From Stappia albiluteola (GTDB lineage: Bacteria > Pseudomonadota > Alphaproteobacteria > Rhizobiales > Stappiaceae), in NCBI RefSeq assembly GCF_014050225.1, contig NZ_JACFXV010000030.1:1-50114 (forward strand): 50,114 nt of DNA, read 5' to 3'. The notes beneath the pieces were generated by a model. The model searched no databases and was not told the DNA's origin. It worked only from the letters and a program-made list of their open reading frames with translations. How positions within the stretch are numbered: the first letter of the stretch is position 1; each line of letters begins with the position of its first letter. The translations under genes were made by a program, and so were the position numbers. Positions 1 to 6,111 of the stretch are shown one piece after another.

Positions 1-81
1 ACCCCGCGCAAATGCCTTGCCTTCAGGACGCCGAATGAGGTCTTCTCGGAACTCCTCAACCGTGTTGCACTTCAAACGTGA
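1..81 (+). CDS. IS30-family transposase, C-terminal fragment (cut by window edge)
   Basis: Frame 1 reads from the first base to a TGA at 79-81. It gives a 26-residue tail with the blocks RKCLAFRTPNEVF and LLNRVALQT, which is the characteristic C-terminus of IS30-family transposases (DDE enzymes that move the element by cut or copy and paste). Only the tail is visible, so intactness and the terminal inverted repeats cannot be judged. Eight bases after the stop, the sequence becomes the right half of a palindromic repeat (90-110) whose left half is missing. That is what an insertion into such a repeat would leave. The family call rests on the tail motif alone. Confidence 0.7.
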   Translation, partial: TPRKCLAFRTPNEVFSELLNRVALQT

Positions 82-405
82 ACCCACCTCCCCGCTTTCA
101 CGGGGATGACACCGGAGTGTGGGGCAGGCCGCATGGATATGCGGGTCGAGCCCGCGTATGACGAGCCGAGGGGTTGCGGCAAGGAGATTGCCCCACACTC
201 CGCCGTCATGCCGGACAAGGGAAGCGCAGCGGACCGCTGATCCGGTATCCAGAAATCAGCGCGGGCGTAGCCCGCCCGAAACCAAGGGTCGTCATCGCCG
301 GGCCATTGACCGGCGACCCGCCCGCCGCGCCTGGTTGAGGTGCGGGTGGCGCGTCATGCGAGCGGGTGTCCGGCAAGGCCCGGACATGACGATTGCGGAG
401 CCGGA
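82..405. repeat. Gene-free stretch built of palindromic repeat pieces
   Basis: No gene is supported here; reading frames in the stretch are low-complexity Arg/Pro/Ala-rich by-products of repeats. It holds a half copy of the composite repeat at 90-110 (CCCCG-loop-CGGGG then ATGAC) and a 49-bp hairpin element at 205-253. Further GTCAT-started hairpins lie around 291-318 (GCCGGG...CCGGC) and 356-388 (TCCGG...CCGGA). Every unit begins with GTCAT or ends with ATGAC, the signature shared by the repeats elsewhere in this window. Confidence 0.6.
205..253 (+). repeat. 49-bp hairpin repeat, family 2, copy 1
   Basis: Starts GTCAT, has the arms CCGGA and TCCGG, and ends TATCCAGA. A second copy of identical length lies at 1247-1295. 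The central parts differ at several bases (GGGAAGCGCAGCGG against GGTGAGCGAAGCTG) while the ends match. It lies outside any gene. Confidence 0.65.
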
Positions 406-672
406 TCACGCCTCGTCCCTGGCTGGGCGCGAGACGAGGCGGATGCCCGGCGCATGCGGAATGCGCGGTTCGGAAAAATCGGCGGGTGGGAGGAAGCTCA
501 GCAGCTCGCTCTCGCGGGCGAGATGCGCTTTTGCGAGGCGGTATTTCAAATAAATCATGAAGGCCACAATTGGCATCGTTGCAAAGGTGACGAGCGCGAC
601 GGCCTTCACCCAGTCCGCCGTCGAGCGCCAGGTGGTGAGTAAATCCGCAGCGAAATTATAGCCGTCCGCCAT
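406..672 (-). CDS. Small single-pass membrane protein, unknown function
   Basis: 88 residues, beginning MADGYNFAADLL. One hydrophobic segment (about residues 22-43, VKAVALVTFATMPIVAFMIYLK) is followed by a charged, presumably cytosolic tail. A strong ribosome site, GGGGAGG, sits about 5 bases before the ATG, which supports translation. I recognise no domain or function. It is an isolated gene with the repeat-rich spacer on both sides, and its leader contains a 10-bp hairpin (700-723). The last 20 or so residues run into sequence resembling the neighbouring repeats, so the C-terminus may have been altered by repeat insertion. The call as a real gene rests on the ribosome site, the membrane segment and the natural composition of the N-terminal 60 residues. 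Confidence 0.6.
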   Translation of the reverse strand: MADGYNFAADLLTTWRSTADWVKAVALVTFATMPIVAFMIYLKYRLAKAHLARESELLSFLPPADFSEPRIPHAPGIRLVSRPARDEA

Positions 673-699
673 TCATGCCTCCCCGAATGAAATGGTGAA

Positions 700-723
700 C
701 CGCCAGAGGAAGACCTCTGGCGG
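700..723 (-). promoter_or_regulatory. Leader hairpin upstream of the small membrane protein
   Basis: Perfect 10-bp arms CCGCCAGAGG and CCTCTGGCGG around an AAGA tetraloop, 28 bases upstream of the ATG at 672. Outer arms GTGAAC (695-700) and GTTCAC (731-736) could extend it. There is no U-run on either strand, so it does not look like a simple terminator. A leader structure or a protein-binding palindrome is possible. Confidence 0.4.
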
Positions 724-1026
724 CCGGGGAGTTCACAAGCCGACCACAGACGGCTGCGATGGCCTTTAGGGCAAGCCCTTGGACATGCGCCATCGCCTCC
801 CCGGCCATAAGGGTTTGGACCCCTGAGGTCGAGGAGGCATCAATTGCGGCTGATGCCAGCCGCTGTGGTAGGGGCTGTGAAACCCCAAGGCCAGCCCTTT
901 TCGCCGGCCCTGCATGAATTCTATCCTGAGAAATATACGGAGAAAAGTGCAATTCCCGGTTGGTGCCCACATTCATTCCGCGGCATGTGTTGGGAAATCG
1001 GGCGACGCGCTTTGCGCGGCTGATAT

Positions 1027-1076
1027 CTGGATCCCGCCTCTCGCAATGCGTTGGTGCGCATGCGGGCCGGGGTGAC
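1027..1076 (+). repeat. 50-bp repeat, family 3, copy 1
   Basis: Begins CTGGATCCC and ends GGTGAC, with the shared core TCTCGCAATGCG and GCGCATGCGGGCCGG. The second copy is at 1359-1408. Similarity between the copies extends upstream for about 25 bp (GCGCTT and GCGCGG blocks), so the true unit may be near 75 bp. Confidence 0.6.
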
Positions 1077-1111
1077 GGGAGAGTATGGGGCGGGCGCTGG
1101 TCACACACTTT

Positions 1112-1208
1112 GTCATGCCCACGAAGGTGGGCATCCAGTAATCGCCAACGCCGGAGGTCTTGCCTTAGGCGCATGTGTTTACTGGATCCCCGTTTTCACG
1201 GGGATGAC
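1112..1208 (+). repeat. 97-bp composite two-hairpin repeat, copy A
   Basis: Left part: GTCAT, hairpin GCCCAC-GAAG-GTGGGC (1117-1132), then ATCCAGTA. Right part: TACTGGAT, hairpin CCCCG-TTTTCA-CGGGG (1188-1203), then ATGAC. The outer GTCAT/ATGAC and the inner CCAGTA/TACTGG pair with each other, so the whole unit is a large inverted repeat. Its hairpins use different arm sequences. Same plan and almost the same length as 44964-45061, 46840-46936 and 49799-49896. Confidence 0.75.
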
Positions 1209-1246
1209 ACGGGATTTGGGGCACGCGGCCTGCTACACCCTCCGCC

Positions 1247-1295
1247 GTCATACCGGACAAGGTGAGCGAAGCTGACCGCCGATCCGGTATCCAGA
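1247..1295 (+). repeat. 49-bp hairpin repeat, family 2, copy 2
   Basis: GTCAT start, arms CCGGA and TCCGG, end TATCCAGA, as at 205-253. Preceded by the same CTCCGCC block as the first copy. Confidence 0.65.
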
Positions 1296-1358
1296 TGACA
1301 TGCTGCGGGCATGGCCCGCTCTCTATTTAAGAGGTGAAGCGCTTCGCGCGGTTGATGT

Positions 1359-1408
1359 CTGGATCCCGGCTCTCGCAATGCGCTTGCGCGCATGCGGGCC
1401 GGGATGAC
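1359..1408 (+). repeat. 50-bp repeat, family 3, copy 2
   Basis: CTGGATCCCGG start, TCTCGCAATGCG core, GCGCATGCGGGCC block, GGGATGAC end. Matches 1027-1076 with scattered differences. Confidence 0.6.
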
Positions 1409-1490
1409 ATCAGAGTTTGGGGCAACGCCCATCCGAAAACATGGGCCGTCATCGCCGGGCCCAGACCCGGCGATCCACGATCGGGCAACG

Positions 1491-1522
1491 AAAAACGCCG
1501 CCCGGACCGATCCGGACGGCGT
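1491..1522 (-). terminator. Rho-independent terminator of the cold-shock gene
   Basis: On the minus strand a 12-bp stem, ACGCCGTCCGGA / TCCGGGCGGCGT (one G-T pair), closes a TCGG loop and is followed by TTTTT. It starts 36 bases after the stop codon at 1559. Confidence 0.85.
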
Positions 1523-1558
1523 CCAACTTCTTCGACCTGAGTGACCTGAACCTGCGCC

Positions 1559-2140
1559 TCAGTGCGATGACGGAATATGGGTGCCCGCTCCGTCAGGCCG
1601 GATTTCGGCCGCCATCCGCCCCTTGGGGCCACGACCGAAGCGCACCAGCACCGTCTGGCCCGGTCGCAATTCGGTAATGCCGAAGCGGCGCAGCGTTTCC
1701 ATGTGAACGAAGATATCCTCCGTCCCCTCGCCCTGGGTCAGGAACCCGAAGCCCTTGACGCGGTTGAACCACTTGACCTCGGCCCGCTCCAACCCGCTTT
1801 CCGGCACGACCTGCACGTGGGTGCGGGAAGGGGGAAGCTGCGAGGGATGGACCGCCGTCGTCTCGTCCATCGAGAGAATGCGGAATGCCTGCAGGCCGCG
1901 CGAGCGTTCGACGACCTCGCAAACCACCCGGGCCCCTTCATAGGCCGTCTGGTAGCCGTCCTGCCTCAGGCATGTCACGTGAAGTAGAATGTCCGGTCCG
2001 CCATTATCCGGGACCACGAAGCCGTAGCCCTTCGCGACATCGAACCACTTGATGGCACCCGCGATTACGGAGACCTCGAGCGGCGCGTCGTCGCTCACGA
2101 ACTCTACGGGACGCGAATGCGTTGCGGTTTTCGCCCCCAT
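1559..2140 (-). CDS. Cold-shock protein with two cold-shock domains
   Basis: About 193 residues with two cold-shock domains joined by a linker. The first has the RNA-binding motifs KGYGFVVPD and DILLHV; the second has KGFGFLTQG and DIFVHM. Single-domain CspA proteins are about 70 residues; the double-domain form is typical of alphaproteobacteria. Family members bind single-stranded RNA/DNA, acting as RNA chaperones or transcription antiterminators in the cytoplasm. The ATG at 2140 is chosen; a GTG two codons earlier (2146) is equally possible because GGAG lies 4 bases before it. Domain 1 carries an unusual LLHV where FVHF/FVHM is usual, so RNP2 has lost its aromatic residue there. Monocistronic with its own terminator. 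Confidence 0.9.
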   Translation of the reverse strand: MGAKTATHSRPVEFVSDDAPLEVSVIAGAIKWFDVAKGYGFVVPDNGGPDILLHVTCLRQDGYQTAYEGARVVCEVVERSRGLQAFRILSMDETTAVHPSQLPPSRTHVQVVPESGLERAEVKWFNRVKGFGFLTQGEGTEDIFVHMETLRRFGITELRPGQTVLVRFGRGPKGRMAAEIRPDGAGTHIPSSH

Positions 2141-2304
2141 GCTCACCTGTCTCCGTCGTCTTGGCCGATACGCTGCCGTTACTTTTCAAGGGGACGACTT
2201 CGAGAAACCGATTCCCCGGGAAAAGGATACCACTGCTCGGCCGATGCTCCAGTTAAATTTATTCGAATAGCCACAGCAATTCGTCTTCACAACGCAGTTT
2301 GTCG

Positions 2305-3060
2305 TCAAATGAGTGATTCGCAAACCTTTGCGATGGGGGCGCGGATCACGAGATCGGCAAGATCATCAAGATGGGTTTCCTCCCTGTTCATGATGACGAG
2401 ACTTGCGCCCGCTCTTTTTGCCATAAGCGGCAGACTGGCCGCCGGCTGCACTTGCAGCGACGACCCCATGACGAGGAACAGATCACAAGAATCTGTCTCT
2501 TCCGCGGCACGCGTCAGGCCAATCTCGGGCATGGCCTGCCCGAAACTGACGACCGCCGCCTTCAGAAGCCCGCCGCAAGCCTTGCAGCGCGGCGCCCGCC
2601 CCTCATCCACCTCGACCTTCAGATCGTCGAGTTCATGCCTTTTCTGGCAGGAGAGGCAACTCGCATAAGTGCCGTTGCCGTGCAGTTCCACCAGTTGACG
2701 GTCGATCAGGCCCGAGCGCTGGTGCAAACCGTCGATGTTCTGCGTGATCACGCAGGAAAAGCGCCCGCCCCGCACGAGCTTCGCCAGCAGGCCGTGCCCG
2801 GCATTCGGCTCCGCGCGCCTGATTTCGGCGATCATCTTGTAGCGGCGATCCCAGTCTTCGAGCCTGGCATCCTCGGACGCCAGGAACTCGTCGTACTCGA
2901 TCGGGCGGAAGCGGCTCCAGATTCCGCCCGGCGAGCGGAAGTCGGGAATGCCGGATTCTGTGGAAATACCGGCCCCGGTAAAGCCCACGCCGCGGCGACA
3001 TTCCGCCAGACGGGCCCGCAATTCCTCCCGCGCGATGTTGATGTCTGAGACGACCGCCAT
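2305..3060 (-). CDS. cobB: Sirtuin, NAD-dependent protein deacylase
   Basis: 251 residues from the ATG at 3060. Motifs in order: the NAD-binding GAGIS near residue 30, GIPDFRSPGG, TQNIDGLHQRSG, the catalytic His in ELHGNG, and a zinc site made of CLSC and CKAC. Sirtuins remove acyl groups from lysines using NAD and release nicotinamide; bacterial CobB regulates acetyl-CoA synthetase among others. The frame stays open about 185 codons upstream, but that extension overlaps the divergent glyoxalase gene antisense and lacks sirtuin sequence, so the short start is used. No clear ribosome site precedes 3060, so a leaderless or unusual start is possible. The symbol is a family name. Confidence 0.88.
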   Translation of the reverse strand: MAVVSDINIAREELRARLAECRRGVGFTGAGISTESGIPDFRSPGGIWSRFRPIEYDEFLASEDARLEDWDRRYKMIAEIRRAEPNAGHGLLAKLVRGGRFSCVITQNIDGLHQRSGLIDRQLVELHGNGTYASCLSCQKRHELDDLKVEVDEGRAPRCKACGGLLKAAVVSFGQAMPEIGLTRAAEETDSCDLFLVMGSSLQVQPAASLPLMAKRAGASLVIMNREETHLDDLADLVIRAPIAKVCESLI

Positions 3061-3114
3061 ATTGTGACCCGCTGAACGCCTTCCATCATTGCCAAAGCAA
3101 CAAGAGGTTCTCCC

Positions 3115-3555
3115 ATGCGCTATCTGCACACAATGGTCCGGGTGAAGGATATCGACCAGTCGCTCGATTTCTACTGCAACAAGCTGGGGCTCGAGGAAGT
3201 CCGCCGCATCGACAACGAGGGCGGTCGCTTCACGCTGATCTTCCTGGCCGCGCCAGAGGACAAGGCGACCGCCGCCGAGACCAAGGCGCCGCTGGTCGAA
3301 CTCACCTACAATTGGGATCCCGAAGACTACCAGGGCGGCCGCAATTTCGGCCACCTCGCCTATGAGGTCGACGATATCTATGCCACCTGCGAGAAGCTGC
3401 GGAAGGCGGGCGTGACGATCAACCGCCCGCCGCGCGACGGCCGCATGGCCTTCATCCGCTCGCCGGACGGCATCTCCATAGAACTCCTTCAAAAAGGCGA
3501 CTCGCTGCCGGCGCAGGAACCCTGGGCCTCGATGGCCAATACCGGTGTCTGGTAA
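3115..3555 (+). CDS. gloA: Lactoylglutathione lyase (glyoxalase I)
   Basis: 146 residues forming a two-module vicinal-oxygen-chelate fold. The start [20 protein letters not shown] carries the first metal-ligand His. [19 protein letters not shown] and [10 protein letters not shown] supply the remaining ligand Glu, His and Glu. The enzyme converts the hemithioacetal of methylglyoxal and glutathione to S-lactoylglutathione in the cytoplasm. AGAGG precedes the ATG by about 7 bases. Divergent from the sirtuin gene with only 54 bases between starts, so the two share a promoter region. A terminator follows at 3581. Confidence 0.93.
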   Translation: MRYLHTMVRVKDIDQSLDFYCNKLGLEEVRRIDNEGGRFTLIFLAAPEDKATAAETKAPLVELTYNWDPEDYQGGRNFGHLAYEVDDIYATCEKLRKAGVTINRPPRDGRMAFIRSPDGISIELLQKGDSLPAQEPWASMANTGVW

Positions 3556-3580
3556 GGAGCGCCGAGCCTTCGAATGCAGG

Positions 3581-3606
3581 AGGGCGGCGCTTTTGCCGCC
3601 CTTTTT
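3581..3606 (+). terminator. Rho-independent terminator of gloA
   Basis: Stem AGGGCGGC / GCCGCCCT around GCTTTT, continuing into a run of T residues to 3606; 25 bases after the gloA stop. Confidence 0.85.
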
Positions 3607-3703
3607 GCAACGCACTCATCAGCCTGTGGATTATCCCCCGATTACCCCCTTGCCCCTCCCGAAAAACCTGCCTATAACCCGCCCACGTCGACGCGACGCA
3701 AGC

Positions 3704-3779
3704 GCGCCCATCGTCTAGCGGTCTAGGACGCCGCCCTTTCACGGCGGAAACAGGGGTTCGATTCCCCTTGGGCGTGCCA
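3704..3779 (+). tRNA. tRNA-Glu (anticodon TTC)
   Basis: 76 bases including an encoded CCA. Acceptor stem GCGCCCA / TGGGCGT (one G-T pair), anticodon stem CCGCC / GGCGG with loop CTTTCAC, T-arm CAGGGG TTCGATT CCCCTT. The D-arm TCGTCTAGCGGTCTAGGA is typical of glutamate tRNAs. The last bases, GTGCCA, could also pair with TGGCAC just downstream (3787-3792). Confidence 0.95.
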
Positions 3780-4036
3780 TTTCTTTTGGCACCTGTGTTG
3801 CCAGTGCAGCGTGCGACGACTCCCCGCCGAAATGACCACTCGCAGAGCGACACCATCGCCGACCTGGACGGCTTGCTTTCTGCGCACTGTCCCTTCCGCG
3901 CATTTGCGGATCAATTCGCATGGCCTGCCGCTTCGACTCTTCCCGCTTCGCAATCCGATACATCGGGCGTGCGCCAGTTGGACCGCGATGGCTGCCGCAT
4001 GTAGCATGATCCATTGTCCCCGAGAGGAGTGGTCAA

Positions 4037-4264
4037 ATGTCGGATCATGTCTACAAGCTGGTCGATCTGGTGGGAACGTCCCCAAACAGCATCGAGGACG
4101 CCATCAACAACGCGATCTCCCGGGCGAATGAAACGATACGCAATCTTCGATGGTACGAAGTCACGCAAATTCGCGGACATGTGGAGGGGGGCCGGACGGA
4201 CCACTACCAGGTGGTATTGAAAGCCGCGTTTACACTGGAGTCCGCCGGCAAATCCGCCGGGTAA
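4037..4264 (+). CDS. Dodecin (flavin-binding storage protein)
   Basis: 75 residues with the dodecin pattern: [19 protein letters not shown], then the aromatic flavin-stacking block [12 protein letters not shown], then the final strand [13 protein letters not shown]. Dodecins form hollow dodecamers that hold stacked pairs of riboflavin/FMN/FAD and buffer free flavin. GAGAGGAG lies 8 bases before the ATG. The gene stands alone; the 257 bases between the tRNA and the start contain no other supported gene. Confidence 0.93.
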   Translation: MSDHVYKLVDLVGTSPNSIEDAINNAISRANETIRNLRWYEVTQIRGHVEGGRTDHYQVVLKAAFTLESAGKSAG

Positions 4265-4388
4265 GGATTCCCTCGACACGAAGACGATGCGAGCCTGCAC
4301 GCTTGATGCCCGCTGAATCCTCACAGGGGTTCATCCCCGTCACTTGAGCGACGTGCGATTCCACCAATCGAACCGGTAGGAAAATTAT

Positions 4389-4419
4389 GCTAACTCTACG
4401 GTAATTCCGTAGAGTTAGC
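4389..4419. promoter_or_regulatory. Perfect 13-bp palindrome over the ribosome site of the nuclease gene
   Basis: Arms GCTAACTCTACGG (4389-4401) and CCGTAGAGTTAGC (4407-4419) around TAATT. It ends three bases before the GTG start at 4423. The only Shine-Dalgarno-like bases (TAGAG) lie in the right arm, so an RNA hairpin would hide them. It could instead be an operator. There is no T-run, so a terminator is unlikely. Confidence 0.55.
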
Positions 4420-4422
4420 GCA

Positions 4423-5019
4423 GTGTCCAATATCTACCGGTTTAGGCCCAATCGAAACCGCAGGGCCAGCAGGCACACCTCACGAAAACCGCCGCCCTGG
4501 CTGCCGCTGATCGCTCTGGTGGCCATTAGTGCCCTCGTCGCCGCGCTAAACGGGGGCAGCCCCCGTTTTGCGACGCCAGCCCAGTCCGGAAGCTCGCACC
4601 CGGCCCTCATAGGCCGCGCGTCCGTGATCGATGGCGATACGATCGAAATCCGTGGCGAGCGTATCCGCTTCAACGGCATAGATGCGCCTGAATCGCGCCA
4701 GCTTTGCCAGGATGCGAACGGACACAATTATCGATGCGGGACCGCAGCGGCAAACGCGCTCGCCACCTTCCTGGCTCGGTCAAGCCCGACCCGATGCGAG
4801 TATGTCGACCGGGACCGCTACGGACGCGTCGTGGCGGACTGCTATCGCGCGGACGGATCGAGCGTTGCGGCGTGGCTGGTGCGCAACGGTCATGCACTGG
4901 ACTGGCCGCGCTATAGCCGCGGAAGATATGCGGCAGACCAGCGAACGGCAAAAACGGATCGTACCGGGATCTGGCAAGGGACGTTCGAAAAGCCGTGGGA
5001 GTGGCGTGCCCGGAACTGA
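4423..5019 (+). CDS. Membrane-anchored thermonuclease (SNase-like) domain protein
   Basis: 198 residues. A basic N-terminus (RFRPNRNRRASRH) precedes one hydrophobic segment (about 27-43), and a staphylococcal-nuclease OB fold follows from about residue 65. Catalytic landmarks are present: VIDGDTIEI, RFNGIDAPES, and DRDRYGRVVADC with the second Arg. Family members cleave DNA/RNA near metal; many bacterial anchored forms have unknown targets. The likely location is outside the inner membrane. Extra cysteines (QLCQ, YRCG, TRCEY, ADCY) could form disulfides. GTG is the only sensible start because the earlier ATG at 4387 stops at once. Confidence 0.82.
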   Translation: MSNIYRFRPNRNRRASRHTSRKPPPWLPLIALVAISALVAALNGGSPRFATPAQSGSSHPALIGRASVIDGDTIEIRGERIRFNGIDAPESRQLCQDANGHNYRCGTAAANALATFLARSSPTRCEYVDRDRYGRVVADCYRADGSSVAAWLVRNGHALDWPRYSRGRYAADQRTAKTDRTGIWQGTFEKPWEWRARN

Positions 5020-5125
5020 TGTGCGGCAATCTACGGCCGACTTGCCTCCGCCGGTGTAGCGATTGACATTTATCCTGCCCGCAGCCGATCTTTTGCGCCC
5101 GAATATTTCCCCGGAGCGACAGATA

Positions 5126-6043
5126 GTGACTGTTTCAAGACAGAAGATTCACGAAGACGGACCTGAATTCTCACGCCTTGCCTGGGGTGCCTGGCGCCTT
5201 GAATCCGACCCCGATGCAGCGGATCCTGCAAAGCTCGCGGACAAGCTCGAAGCGCTCATCGAGCTTGGCATCACCACGATCGACCACGCCGATATCTACG
5301 GCGGCTACGCCTGCGAAGCGATTTTCGGCGCAGCGCTGAAGGCCAGGCCCGGGCTGAAATCGCGCATCGAACTCGTCACCAAGGCCGGCGTCGCCCTGGT
5401 CAAACCGGCAAGACCCAACCATGTCGTCAAGCATTACAACACCTCGAAGGCGCATCTGGTCGCATCCTGCGAGCGGAGCCTGACGAACCTTGGCGTCGAT
5501 GCGGTGGATCTCTATCTGATCCACCGGCCCGACCCGCTGATGGATGCCGATGAGGCGGCGGAGGCGCTGACGAAACTGCGCGACGACGGTAAGATCAAAT
5601 CCGCGGGCGTCTCGAACTTCACGCCCTTCCAGTTCGACTTGCTGCAGTCCCGCCTCTCCTTTCCGCTGGTCACCAACCAGGTCGAGCATTCCGTCCTTCA
5701 TCTGGCGCCCCTGCATGACGGCACCTTCGACCATTGCCAGCAGCACCGGGTATCGCCGATGGTCTGGTCGCCGCTTGGCCGCGCCGCCCTCTTCGGCGAA
5801 ACGGGCGAACGCCATGAGCGGCTACGCAAGGTCCTGGAAGAGATCGCCGGTCAAACCGACGCCGCCGATATCGCGCAGGTCGCCCTGGCATTCATCCTGC
5901 GCCATCCTTCCCGACCCGTGCCCGTCCTCGGCTCGGGCAAGTTCGAGCGGCTGCAATCCATGGCCAGGGCCGACACGATTGCCCTCGACCGTCAGCAATG
6001 GTTTCGCATCTGGGAAGCCTCGAACGGCGCTCCTGTTCCCTGA
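5126..6043 (+). CDS. ydhF: YdhF-type aldo/keto reductase (NADPH oxidoreductase)
   Basis: About 305 residues. The sequence follows E. coli YdhF closely: GPEFSRLAWGAWRL, TTIDHADIYGGY (Asp/Tyr of the catalytic tetrad), LVTKAG (Lys), LYLIHRPDPLMDADE (His), GVSNFTPFQFDLLQSRL, and a C-terminal cofactor pocket VPVLGSGKFERL. The frame is open from a TTG at 5063, but the GTG at 5126 is preceded by GGAG about 10 bases upstream and aligns with the start of YdhF, so it is preferred. The physiological substrate is not known for the family. Single gene; a bidirectional terminator follows. Confidence 0.88.
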   Translation: MTVSRQKIHEDGPEFSRLAWGAWRLESDPDAADPAKLADKLEALIELGITTIDHADIYGGYACEAIFGAALKARPGLKSRIELVTKAGVALVKPARPNHVVKHYNTSKAHLVASCERSLTNLGVDAVDLYLIHRPDPLMDADEAAEALTKLRDDGKIKSAGVSNFTPFQFDLLQSRLSFPLVTNQVEHSVLHLAPLHDGTFDHCQQHRVSPMVWSPLGRAALFGETGERHERLRKVLEEIAGQTDAADIAQVALAFILRHPSRPVPVLGSGKFERLQSMARADTIALDRQQWFRIWEASNGAPVP

Positions 6044-6063
6044 CCAGGGTCTGGAAAAAGAAT

Positions 6064-6090
6064 AAGCCCGGCGCGAATGCGCCGGGCTTT
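6064..6090. terminator. Bidirectional terminator between ydhF and cysNC
   Basis: Perfect 11-bp stem AAGCCCGGCGC / GCGCCGGGCTT with loop GAAT. T residues flank it on the plus side and A residues (T on the minus strand) on the other, so it can serve both convergent genes. Confidence 0.85.
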
Positions 6091-6111
6091 CAAGGCAGTA
6101 CAGGGCTGACA

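Larger units (their letters stand above)
724..1490. other. Gene-free spacer with repeats between 1027 and 1480
   Basis: No gene is supported. Positions 724-1000 contain no recognised element. The minus frame through it (1174 to 656) reads partly protein-like but has no good start or known motif. From about 1000 the stretch is a mosaic of repeats: family 3 copies at 1027-1076 and 1359-1408, a full composite repeat at 1112-1208, a family 2 copy at 1247-1295, and a GCCGGG/CCCGGC hairpin near 1452-1475. Confidence 0.5.

Noticed and set aside
1112-1295. CRISPR array
   Set aside because: Repeat units are hairpin mosaics with irregular spacing and differing arm sequences; there are no constant repeat/unique spacer units and no cas genes.
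3704-4036. Integration site (att) of a genomic island at tRNA-Glu
   Set aside because: No integrase follows and no second copy of the tRNA 3' end was seen within the window.
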